Of a DNA stretch of 64,000 bases, positions 18,914 through 25,896 are shown in pieces. The stretch comes from Pseudorhodoferax sp. Leaf267 (GTDB lineage: Bacteria > Pseudomonadota > Gammaproteobacteria > Burkholderiales > Burkholderiaceae_C), in contig NZ_LMMV01000025.1 in assembly GCF_001422405.1 (NCBI RefSeq), positions 64,107 through 128,106 on the forward strand, given 5' to 3'. Made by a program: the position numbers and the translations under genes. The first letter of the stretch is position 1. Every line of letters begins with the position of its first letter. The notes under the pieces are model-generated. The model was not told where the DNA came from. It was given only the letters and a program-made list of their open reading frames with translations, and did not search any database.

Positions 18914-20107
18914 ATGAACGTTCTCCGCTTCTCCGACCTGTGCGCGCAAGGCAAGGCCTCTGGCCAGCGCGTCTTCATCCGTGCCGACCTGAACGTGCCG
19001 CAGGACGACGCCGGCAACATCACCGAAGACACGCGGGTGCGCGCCTCCGTGCCCTGCATCCAGCTGGCGCTGGACGCGGGCGCCGCGGTGATGGTCACTT
19101 CGCACCTGGGCCGCCCGACCGAAGGCGCGTTCAAGCCCGAGGACTCGCTGGCCCCCGTCGCCAAGCGCCTCTCTGAATTGCTGGGCCGCGACGTGCCGCT
19201 GGTGGCCGACTGGGTCGATGGCGTGGCCGTGCAGCCCGGCCAGGTCGTGCTGTTGGAGAACTGCCGCGTCAACAAGGGCGAGAAGAAGAACGACGAAGCG
19301 CTGGCGAAGAAGCTCGCCGCGCTGTGCGACATCTATGTGAACGATGCCTTTGGCACCGCCCACCGCGCCGAGGCCACGACCTACGGCATCGCCCAGTTTG
19401 CCAAGATTGCCAGCGCCGGCCCGCTGCTGGCCGCGGAGATCGACGCCATCACCAAGGCCCTGGCATCGCCCAAACGCCCGCTGGTGGCCATCGTGGCCGG
19501 CTCCAAGGTCAGCACCAAGCTCACCATCCTGCAGGCCCTGGCCAAGAACGTGGACCAGCTCATCGTGGGTGGCGGCATCGCCAACACCTTCATGCTGGCC
19601 GCCGGCCTCAAGATCGGCAAGTCGCTGGCCGAGCCCGACCTGGTCGACCAGGCCAAGGCCGTCATCGCCGCCATGAGCGCGCGTGGCGCCGCCGTGCCGA
19701 TCCCGGTGGACGTGGTCACGGCCAAGACCTTCGCTGCCGATGCAGCGGCCACCGTGAAGGCCGCCGATGAGGTGGCCGACGACGACCTGATCCTGGACAT
19801 CGGCCCGAAGACCGCTGCCCAGCTGGCCGCGCAACTCAAGCAGGCCGGCACCATCGTCTGGAACGGCCCGGTCGGTGTGTTCGAGTTCGATGCGTTTGCC
19901 AACGGCACCAAGGTGCTGGCCGAGGCCATCGCGCAGAGCGAGGGCTTCTCGATCGCCGGCGGCGGCGACACGCTGGCGGCCATCGCCAAGTACGGCATCG
20001 AGAAGGACGTGGGCTACATCTCCACCGGCGGTGGCGCCTTCCTGGAAATCCTGGAAGGCAAGACGCTGCCGGCGCTGGAGATCCTCGAGAAGCGCGCAGC
20101 GGGCTGA
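18914..20107 (+). CDS. pgk: Phosphoglycerate kinase
   Basis: Glycolytic and gluconeogenic kinase interconverting 1,3-bisphosphoglycerate and 3-phosphoglycerate with ADP/ATP; 397 aa, normal length. The start MNVLRFSDL at 18914 was chosen over a TTG nine codons upstream. Visible motifs are [12 protein letters not shown] near residue 20, TSHLGRPTE near residue 63, and [13 protein letters not shown] near residue 353, the C-terminal nucleotide site. A TACAAT at 18872-18877 could be its -10, but no good -35 accompanies it. It is the first of three glycolytic genes here, followed after one divergent gene by pyk. Confidence 0.98.
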   Translation: MNVLRFSDLCAQGKASGQRVFIRADLNVPQDDAGNITEDTRVRASVPCIQLALDAGAAVMVTSHLGRPTEGAFKPEDSLAPVAKRLSELLGRDVPLVADWVDGVAVQPGQVVLLENCRVNKGEKKNDEALAKKLAALCDIYVNDAFGTAHRAEATTYGIAQFAKIASAGPLLAAEIDAITKALASPKRPLVAIVAGSKVSTKLTILQALAKNVDQLIVGGGIANTFMLAAGLKIGKSLAEPDLVDQAKAVIAAMSARGAAVPIPVDVVTAKTFAADAAATVKAADEVADDDLILDIGPKTAAQLAAQLKQAGTIVWNGPVGVFEFDAFANGTKVLAEAIAQSEGFSIAGGGDTLAAIAKYGIEKDVGYISTGGGAFLEILEGKTLPALEILEKRAAG

Positions 20108-20117
20108 AGCCCCACGC

Positions 20118-20993
20118 TCACTTGCGCGCCACGGCCCCCGACGCCACATGGCGTCGGAGTTCGGCCAGCAGCTTCTTGGCGCGCTTTTGATTGGCCGGGC
20201 CCATGCGCACCAGCATCTTCTGGCCGCTGGACAGGGCCTGCAGTTCGGGGTCGGCGAACTCATAGCGCACCCAGGGGCGCGGATCGGCGATCTCGCCCTT
20301 CACTTCGGTCAGTTGCACGCGCAGCGGCCCCTGCGGCTCGGGCGCCTGGAGCAGGTGGTCCAGCACCGCCACCAGCCGGTCGTTGAAATATCCCTTGGGA
20401 TAGCCCAGCTCCGCGTAGGCCTGCTGGAACAGCGGGTACAGCGCGGCATAGAGCTGCACGGCGCGCTCCATTGGCACGGCCTCGGCGAACGACAGCAGCG
20501 GGCCGTAGCGGCCCGCGTTGCCCTGGGCGATGACCGCCGCCTCACCTTCGCCCTGCACCAGAAAGCGCTGCGGCGTGGGCTGCACCGGCCACAGCCGGGC
20601 CGTGGCGCTGGCACGCGGCAGGTTGTCCACGGTGGCGACCACGCGACGCACGAAGCCGTCGGTCTGCAGCAGCGCCTGCACCGGGCCACGGCCCAGCAGG
20701 TCGGTCAGCGCCTGGGTCACATGGGCATCGGCATCGGCCAAGTCTGGCAGCGGCGTGGGCGGCACGGCCTCGATCGGATGCTGCGGGCCGGAGGCCACGG
20801 CCGTCGGCGGTTCCACGGCGGGCGCGGGCTGCGCCGCGACGGGTTCAGGCGCCGGTGCCGGCGGTTCGGGCTTGCGCCCCTTGAACCACCAGGCGGCCGC
20901 GCCTGCCAGTGCCAGCGCCAAAAAAATGAGCAGCCAGGGCGGAGCACCTGTCTTGCGCGGCGGATGCAGGTCACGTGGGTCGGGTGCGGGCAT
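20118..20993 (-). CDS. DUF3014 domain-containing membrane-anchored protein
   Basis: A 291-aa protein with a short cytoplasmic N-terminus, one membrane helix (PPWLLIFLALALAGAAAWWF, residues about 18-37), a Pro/Ala/Glu-rich linker to about residue 75, and a DUF3014 domain. The domain contains LLGRGPVQALLQTDGFVRRVVATVDNL-type sequence near residues 98-125 and RLVAVLDHLLQAPEP near residue 205. Its function is unknown. It is convergent with pgk (10 bases between stops) and divergent from pyk. The domain call rests on overall resemblance. Confidence 0.8.
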   Translation of the reverse strand: MPAPDPRDLHPPRKTGAPPWLLIFLALALAGAAAWWFKGRKPEPPAPAPEPVAAQPAPAVEPPTAVASGPQHPIEAVPPTPLPDLADADAHVTQALTDLLGRGPVQALLQTDGFVRRVVATVDNLPRASATARLWPVQPTPQRFLVQGEGEAAVIAQGNAGRYGPLLSFAEAVPMERAVQLYAALYPLFQQAYAELGYPKGYFNDRLVAVLDHLLQAPEPQGPLRVQLTEVKGEIADPRPWVRYEFADPELQALSSGQKMLVRMGPANQKRAKKLLAELRRHVASGAVARK

Positions 20994-21197
20994 GCGGTCT
21001 CCTTGGGTTCAGCCTTGTGATCCTCGCATGGCGCCGCCGTTCCCTGGCGCGCGTGAGTCCCTGGTGGCAGCCGTCGTGGCCGGTGATGCACAGCCAGCCG
21101 ATCCCGAAAAACCAGCAGGTTCCGGCCTGGAGCGGCCCACCTTGCGGTGCGGCCGCAACGCAGCGGCCGGCCCCGTTCCCGCTCGGCAGCGGCCTGG

Positions 21198-21225
21198 TTT
21201 CCACGCGGTTACCGCGTGTGAGAAT
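21198..21225 (+). promoter_or_regulatory. Candidate pyk promoter with a perfect palindrome in its spacer
   Basis: TTTCCA at 21198-21203, a 16-bp spacer, then GAGAAT at 21220-21225 preceded by an extended -10 TGT. Between the boxes lies CACGCGG-TTA-CCGCGTG at 21202-21218, a perfect 7-3-7 inverted repeat in a position where a bound protein would block polymerase. The rest of the 20994-21288 gap shows nothing else I can support. Confidence 0.45.
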
Positions 21226-21288
21226 GCATCGGCACTCATCGCCCGCGCAGGCGCTGCGCGGGAATGATCCCAGCCCCAAGGAGACAAG

Positions 21289-22737
21289 ATGGCCCTGAAC
21301 CGACTGCCCCGCCACGCCACCAAGATCGTGGCCACACTGGGCCCCGCATCCAACACGCCCGAGCTGTTGGAGCAGATGATCATCCACAAGGTCAGCGTGG
21401 TGCGGCTGAATTTCAGCCACGGCACGGCGCAGGACCACATCGCGCGCGCCGCCATGGTGCGCGAGGCCGCGCGCAAGGCCGGTCGCGAGGTGGCCATCAT
21501 GGCCGACCTGCAAGGCCCCAAGATCCGCGTCGGCAAGTTCGCCCAGGGCAAGGTGCTGCTGGTATCCGGCGAGAAGTTCGTGCTGGACGCCGCGCGCACC
21601 GAGGCCGGCGACATCGAGGGCGTGGGCCTGGACTACAAGGACCTGCCGCGCGACGTGAAGCCCGGCGACCGCCTGCTGCTCAACGACGGCCTGATCGTGC
21701 TGACGGTGGATGCCGTCAAGGGCGAGCAGGTGCACACCACCGTCAAGCTGGGCGGCGAACTGTCCAACAACAAGGGCATCAACAAGGAGGGCGGCGGCCT
21801 CACCGCGCCCGCGCTCACGGCCAAGGACATGGAGGACATCAAGACCGCCATGAGCTTCCAGGCCGACTACGTGGCCGTGAGCTTCCCCAAGAACGCCACC
21901 GACATGGAAATGGCGCGCCAGCTGTGCAACGTGGCGGCGGCCGAGTACGGCCACAAGCCCGGCATGATCGCCAAGATCGAACGCGCCGAGGCCATCCCCA
22001 AGCTCGAGGAGATCCTGCGCGCCAGCGACGGCATCATGGTCGCGCGTGGCGACCTGGCCGTCGAGGTGGGCAACGCCGCCGTGCCGGCGCTGCAGAAGAA
22101 GATGATCCGCATGGCACGCGACATGGACAAGGTGGCGATCACCGCCACGCAGATGATGGAGTCCATGATCACCAACCCCGTGCCCACGCGCGCCGAGGTG
22201 AGCGACGTGGCCAACGCCGTGCTGGACGGCACCGACGCCGTGATGCTCTCGGCCGAGACGGCATCGGGCCGCTACCCGCTGGAGACCGTGCAGGAGATGA
22301 GCCGCATCTGCGAAGCGGCCGAGGCCGCCGAGGACAAGCAGCTCGACGCCGATTTCAGCGGCCGCAACTACTCGCGCATCGACCAGTCCATCGCCATGGG
22401 CGCGCTGTTCACGGCGCACCATGTGGGCGCCAAGGCCATCGTGGCGCTGACGGAATCGGGCTCCACCATGCTGTGGATGAGCCGGCACCGTGCCCACATC
22501 GCCATGTACGCGCTGACCTCGCGCCTGGCCACGCAGCGCAAGCTGGCGCTGTACCGCAACGTGCGCCCTCTGCTGATGGACGTGCACACCGACCGCGACA
22601 CCGCGCTCGAGCAGGCCGAGGCCCACCTCAAGAAGCGCGGCATCGTGCAGAGCGGCGACATCTATGCCATCACCTGCGGCGAGCCCATGGGCGCGCCGGG
22701 CGGCACCAACATGCTCAAGCTGTGCCGCGCGGCTTGA
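21289..22737 (+). CDS. pyk: Pyruvate kinase
   Basis: Last step of glycolysis: phosphoenolpyruvate plus ADP to pyruvate plus ATP; 482 aa. The N-terminal ATKIVATLGPAS, then VRLNFSHG near residue 43 and IAKIERAEAI near residue 225 (catalytic Lys and metal-binding Glu), are followed by IMVARGDLAVEVG near residue 248. The C-terminal allosteric domain is present. AAGGAGA shortly before the ATG is a strong ribosome site. The promoter candidate upstream carries a palindrome with the GCGGTTAC core that recurs upstream of the aldolase gene. Confidence 0.98.
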   Translation: MALNRLPRHATKIVATLGPASNTPELLEQMIIHKVSVVRLNFSHGTAQDHIARAAMVREAARKAGREVAIMADLQGPKIRVGKFAQGKVLLVSGEKFVLDAARTEAGDIEGVGLDYKDLPRDVKPGDRLLLNDGLIVLTVDAVKGEQVHTTVKLGGELSNNKGINKEGGGLTAPALTAKDMEDIKTAMSFQADYVAVSFPKNATDMEMARQLCNVAAAEYGHKPGMIAKIERAEAIPKLEEILRASDGIMVARGDLAVEVGNAAVPALQKKMIRMARDMDKVAITATQMMESMITNPVPTRAEVSDVANAVLDGTDAVMLSAETASGRYPLETVQEMSRICEAAEAAEDKQLDADFSGRNYSRIDQSIAMGALFTAHHVGAKAIVALTESGSTMLWMSRHRAHIAMYALTSRLATQRKLALYRNVRPLLMDVHTDRDTALEQAEAHLKKRGIVQSGDIYAITCGEPMGAPGGTNMLKLCRAA

Positions 22738-22746
22738 GCACCCCGC

Positions 22747-23520
22747 TCAATCGAAGCGGAACGAGACGCCGGTGATGAACATGGCGTCGGTCTTCTTCAC
22801 GCCGATGCCCGGGTCGCTGTTGTAGCGCCAGCTCACGCCGGCCGTGAGGTTCATGTCCTGCGTCATCGCCACCGTGAGGTTGGTGTCGAAGCTGGCGCGG
22901 TACTCGCCGGTGTCGCGCAGATTGGGAAACACGGCCAGGCGCTGGCGCAGGCTGGTCGTGTCGGTCAGCTTGTGGTTGGACTCTTCGGCCAGCACCAATT
23001 CGAGCCGGCCATAGGTGTCGCGCAGTCCGCCGTCCACTTCCGTCGGTTCGTCGTAGCGGTCCCGGCTGTAGCCCAGGCCCCCGGACACATCGAAGTTGTT
23101 GCGCTCGTTGCGGATCAGGTGGTAGCCCACGCCGGACGCCACGGAGGTCCGGCTGGAGATGTTGGCCGGCTTGTCGCGCAAGGCATCGGCAGTGCCGAAG
23201 CCGAACCAGGTGGGTGTGAGGTCACGCGTGTACTGGGTGCCCAGCGCATAGCGTTCGGTATCGGTCGTGCCGTCGTTGCGCGCGTAGTTCGCCTGGCCGA
23301 TGAAGGTCCATTTGTCGATGCTGCTGACGCGGGCCGCCTCGCCGGTCACGTTGACCGCGGTCGACTTGCTGTTGCCGGTCGACGCGTTGGCGCCGGCGGT
23401 CAGCAGGTAGCGCCACTGGTTGTCAGGCTTGAGCGTGACCTGCGCCGAGGCCATCAGTGGCGCGGCGAGCAGGGCGGCGATGGCAGTGGACGTGCGGAGA
23501 CGGGTTTGTCCGAATTGCAT
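22747..23520 (-). CDS. DUF481 family outer-membrane protein (YdiY-like)
   Basis: A 257-aa exported protein with a signal peptide (residues 1-26, ending MASAQ) and a body of alternating amphipathic strands typical of the DUF481 beta-barrel family (GANASTGNSKSTAVNVTGEA, then ALGTQYTRDLTPTWFGFGTA). It ends in an aromatic-containing C-terminus (VSFRFD), as many barrels do. Some relatives are induced by salt or acid. It is convergent with pyk (9 bases between stops) and divergent from the aldolase gene. Its function is unknown. Confidence 0.85.
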   Translation of the reverse strand: MQFGQTRLRTSTAIAALLAAPLMASAQVTLKPDNQWRYLLTAGANASTGNSKSTAVNVTGEAARVSSIDKWTFIGQANYARNDGTTDTERYALGTQYTRDLTPTWFGFGTADALRDKPANISSRTSVASGVGYHLIRNERNNFDVSGGLGYSRDRYDEPTEVDGGLRDTYGRLELVLAEESNHKLTDTTSLRQRLAVFPNLRDTGEYRASFDTNLTVAMTQDMNLTAGVSWRYNSDPGIGVKKTDAMFITGVSFRFD

Positions 23521-23699
23521 GCGGGGTCCTCATAGGTGCTTGAAAAAAGATGGATTGAATCTGTCGATGGTGTGCCGGCCCGTCGGACAGTTCCTGCTTC
23601 GCGCGCTCCGTTCGCAGGCTTGGCGCTTGTCCTACAGGCTGGGCGGCGTACCGGCCTGCACCGATGTAGGCCTTCGCGTTGCAGCTTGTGCGCCTGAGC

Positions 23700-23716
23700 G
23701 GTTACGAGGTGGTTAC
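23700..23716 (+). promoter_or_regulatory. Two GGTTAC elements spaced one helical turn, upstream of the aldolase gene
   Basis: GGTTAC occurs at 23700-23705 and again at 23711-23716, exactly 11 bp apart. The second overlaps the candidate -35. The first is embedded in GCGGTTAC, which also forms the heart of the pyk palindrome (21205-21212). This suggests a shared regulator of the two glycolytic genes; inferred. Confidence 0.4.
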
Positions 23717-23741
23717 GGCGAGGCGGCCAGCCCCCTACAAT
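23713..23741 (+). promoter_or_regulatory. Candidate promoter of the class I aldolase gene
   Basis: TTACGG at 23713-23718, a 17-bp spacer, and TACAAT at 23736-23741. Transcription would begin near 23748, leaving a leader of about 47 bases that contains the AAGG ribosome site before the GTG start. The rest of the 23521-23700 gap is unremarkable. Confidence 0.5.
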
Positions 23742-23794
23742 CGCGGGTTTGTCTCTAGCCGCGCATTGCGGCGTCGAACCTAGAAGGTGAACCA

Positions 23795-24682
23795 GTGAAC
23801 CAGGAACAACTGAACAAAGTCTCCACCGGCAACGGTTTCATCGCTGCGCTGGACCAGAGCGGCGGCAGCACCCCGAAGGCACTCAAGCTGTACGGCGTCG
23901 AGGAATCGAGCTATAGCGGCGAAGCGGCCATGTTCGACCTGGTGCACGCCATGCGCAGCCGCATCGTCACCAGCCCGGCCTTCGACGGCCGCCGCGTGCT
24001 GGGCGCCATCCTGTTCGAGATGACGATGGACCGCCAGTTCGATGGCATGGACGCCGCGCAGTACCTGTGGGAGAAGAAGCAGGTCGTGCCCTTCCTGAAG
24101 GTCGACAAGGGCCTGGCCGACGAGGCCGATGGCGTGCAACTCATGAAGCCCATGCCCGAGCTGGATGCACTGGTGGCGCGTGCGGCCAAGAAGGGCATCT
24201 TCGGCACCAAGATGCGCTCGGTCGTCAACAGCGCCAACGCCAAGGGCATCGACGCCGTGCTGGACCAGCAGTTCGCGGTCGCCCTGCAGATCCTGAAGGG
24301 CGGCCTGATGCCCATCATCGAGCCCGAGGTCAACATCAAGGCCACCGACAAGAAGGAAGCCGAGGCCCTGCTGAAGGCTGGCTTCCTGAAGCGCCTGGAT
24401 GCGCTGCCGGCCGGCACCAAGGTCATGCTCAAGCTGACCATCCCGACGGTGGACGGCTTCTACAGCGAACTGGTCAAGCATCCCAACGTCGTGCGCGTGG
24501 TGGCTCTGTCGGGCGGCTACAGCCGTGACGAGTCGAACGCCATGCTGGCGAAGAACCCCGGCGTCATCGCCAGCTTCAGCCGCGCGCTGACCGAAGGCCT
24601 GAGCGCCCAGCAGAGCGATGCCGAATTCAACAGCGCGCTGGACGCCGGCATCGAGTCGATCTACAAGGCGTCGATCGCCTGA
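23795..24682 (+). CDS. Class I fructose-bisphosphate aldolase (FdaB/COG3588 type)
   Basis: Cleaves fructose-1,6-bisphosphate to two triose phosphates through a lysine Schiff base; 295 aa. The protein closely resembles the Gram-positive class I enzyme as I know it from Staphylococcus: [18 protein letters not shown] at residues 15-32, [12 protein letters not shown] near residue 98, GTKMRS near residue 138, and VMLKLTIPT with Lys213 as probable Schiff-base residue. None of the zinc-binding His clusters of class II enzymes is present. The GTG at 23795 has AAGG seven bases upstream. It occupies the pyk-purC interval where Burkholderiales usually carry a class II aldolase. Confidence 0.93.
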   Translation: MNQEQLNKVSTGNGFIAALDQSGGSTPKALKLYGVEESSYSGEAAMFDLVHAMRSRIVTSPAFDGRRVLGAILFEMTMDRQFDGMDAAQYLWEKKQVVPFLKVDKGLADEADGVQLMKPMPELDALVARAAKKGIFGTKMRSVVNSANAKGIDAVLDQQFAVALQILKGGLMPIIEPEVNIKATDKKEAEALLKAGFLKRLDALPAGTKVMLKLTIPTVDGFYSELVKHPNVVRVVALSGGYSRDESNAMLAKNPGVIASFSRALTEGLSAQQSDAEFNSALDAGIESIYKASIA

Positions 24683-24701
24683 GCCCGCGGGCACTTCCCC
24701 G

Positions 24702-24725
24702 AGGCCGCCTTGCGCGGCCTTTTTT
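24702..24725 (+). terminator. Rho-independent terminator after the aldolase gene
   Basis: AGGCCGC at 24702-24708 pairs with GCGGCCT at 24714-24720 around a five-base loop, followed by a run of T to 24725. It lies 20 bases past the aldolase stop and separates it from purC. Confidence 0.8.
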
Positions 24726-24800
24726 GCGAGCGCAGCCTGGCGCGCAGGCGCGCCCGCGCTTCGTGCGAGCATGCCTTGTCAAGGGTTTGCACGCGCTGCG

Positions 24801-24829
24801 TTCAGGTCTCCAGGGCGCTGAGGGACAAT
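24801..24829 (+). promoter_or_regulatory. Candidate purC promoter
   Basis: TTCAGG at 24801-24806, a 17-bp spacer, then GACAAT at 24824-24829. It lies just past the aldolase terminator and about 40 bases before the purC start. The boxes are weak and the call is inferred. I saw no purine riboswitch fold in the leader. Confidence 0.35.
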
Positions 24830-24867
24830 CGGCGCTCTCGTTTTCCTGACCGCCTCCGGCTCCGACC

Positions 24868-25764
24868 ATGACCTCCGCCCTGCACACCTCCAAGCTGACT
24901 TCCTTGCCGCTGCTGGCGCGCGGCAAGGTGCGCGACAACTACGCCGTCGGCACCGACCGCATCCTGATGCTGGCCAGCGACCGCATCAGCGCCTTCGATG
25001 TGATCATGGGCGAGCCCATCCCCGGCAAGGGCGCGCTGCTCACGCAGATGGCGCTGTACTGGTTCGACCAGCTCGGCCACCTGTGCCCCAACCACTTGAC
25101 GGGTGAGTCGCCCGAGAGCGTGGTCGCGCCCGACGAGGTGGCCCAGGTGCAGGGCCGCGCCATGCTGGTCAAGCGCCTCAAGCCCATTCCGGTCGAGGCC
25201 GTGGTGCGCGGCTACCTGGCCGGCAGCGGCTGGAAGGAATACCAGGAAGGCCAGGCTGTCTGCGGCGTGCCGCTGCCGCCCGGCCTGAAGAACGCCAGCA
25301 AGCTGCCTGTGCCCATCTTCACACCGGCCGCCAAGGCCGAGGCCGGGGAGCACGACGAGAACATCACCTACGAGAAGGTCGTCGAGATCGTCGGCCCGCA
25401 ACTGGCGGCGCAGATCAAGGACACCAGCATCCGCATCTACCAGGCCGCCTGCGAGATCGCGGCAGCCAAGGGCATCATCATTGCCGACACCAAGTTCGAG
25501 TTCGGCCTGGACGAGGCGGGCCAGCTGGTGCTGATGGACGAGGTGCTGACGCCGGACTCCTCGCGCTTCTGGCCTGCAGAGAGCTGGCAGGAGGGCAGCA
25601 ACCCGCCCAGCTACGACAAGCAGTTCGTGCGTGACTGGCTGGAGTCGGTGCGCATCAACGGCAAGCCCTGGGACAAGACGCCACCGGCACCGCGCATGCC
25701 GCGCGAGGTCATCGAGAAGACGGCTGCCAAGTACCAGGAGGCCTGGCAGCGCCTGAACGGCTGA
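24868..25764 (+). CDS. purC: Phosphoribosylaminoimidazole-succinocarboxamide synthase
   Basis: ATP-dependent step of purine synthesis joining CAIR and aspartate; 298 aa, the long single-domain form. Visible are [20 protein letters not shown] near residue 13, [19 protein letters not shown] near residue 36, and the C-terminal [20 protein letters not shown] near residue 210 with DSSRFWP after it. It belongs to the conserved pyk-fba-purC..purE-purK neighbourhood. Here a secreted hydrolase and cnoX separate it from purE. A strong terminator follows. Confidence 0.98.
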   Translation: MTSALHTSKLTSLPLLARGKVRDNYAVGTDRILMLASDRISAFDVIMGEPIPGKGALLTQMALYWFDQLGHLCPNHLTGESPESVVAPDEVAQVQGRAMLVKRLKPIPVEAVVRGYLAGSGWKEYQEGQAVCGVPLPPGLKNASKLPVPIFTPAAKAEAGEHDENITYEKVVEIVGPQLAAQIKDTSIRIYQAACEIAAAKGIIIADTKFEFGLDEAGQLVLMDEVLTPDSSRFWPAESWQEGSNPPSYDKQFVRDWLESVRINGKPWDKTPPAPRMPREVIEKTAAKYQEAWQRLNG

Positions 25765-25786
25765 GCGCACGCGCGCCCCCGTGCTG

Positions 25787-25813
25787 CGGCCGCCCTCGGG
25801 CGGCCGTTTTTTT
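25787..25813 (+). terminator. Strong rho-independent terminator after purC
   Basis: CGGCCGCCC at 25787-25795 and GGGCGGCCG at 25798-25806 form a perfect 9-bp stem with a two-base turn, directly followed by seven T (25807-25813). It ends the purC transcript 22 bases past the stop. Confidence 0.92.
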
Positions 25814-25814
25814 G

Positions 25815-25843
25815 TTGACGTGGGTCACGTCCGCCCCTAGCCT
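25815..25843 (+). promoter_or_regulatory. Candidate promoter and CRP/FNR-like dyad upstream of the DUF6351 gene
   Basis: TTGACG at 25815-25820, a 17-bp spacer, and TAGCCT at 25838-25843. Overlapping the -35 is GACGTG-GGT-CACGTC (25817-25831), a perfect 6-3-6 palindrome, which can also be read as TTGAC-N4-GTCAC, close to the TTGAC-N4-GTCAA form of FNR/Anr boxes. It begins right after the purC terminator. Its role is inferred. Confidence 0.4.
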
Positions 25844-25896
25844 CTGCCCGTTCGATGGCCAACAACAAGGGCCTGCAGGGCCCGCGAGGAGACAAC

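Noticed and set aside
23631-23670. CCTACA...TGTAGG inverted repeat upstream of the aldolase gene
   Set aside because: The arms are only six bases with a 28-base loop, which is too weak to support a site.
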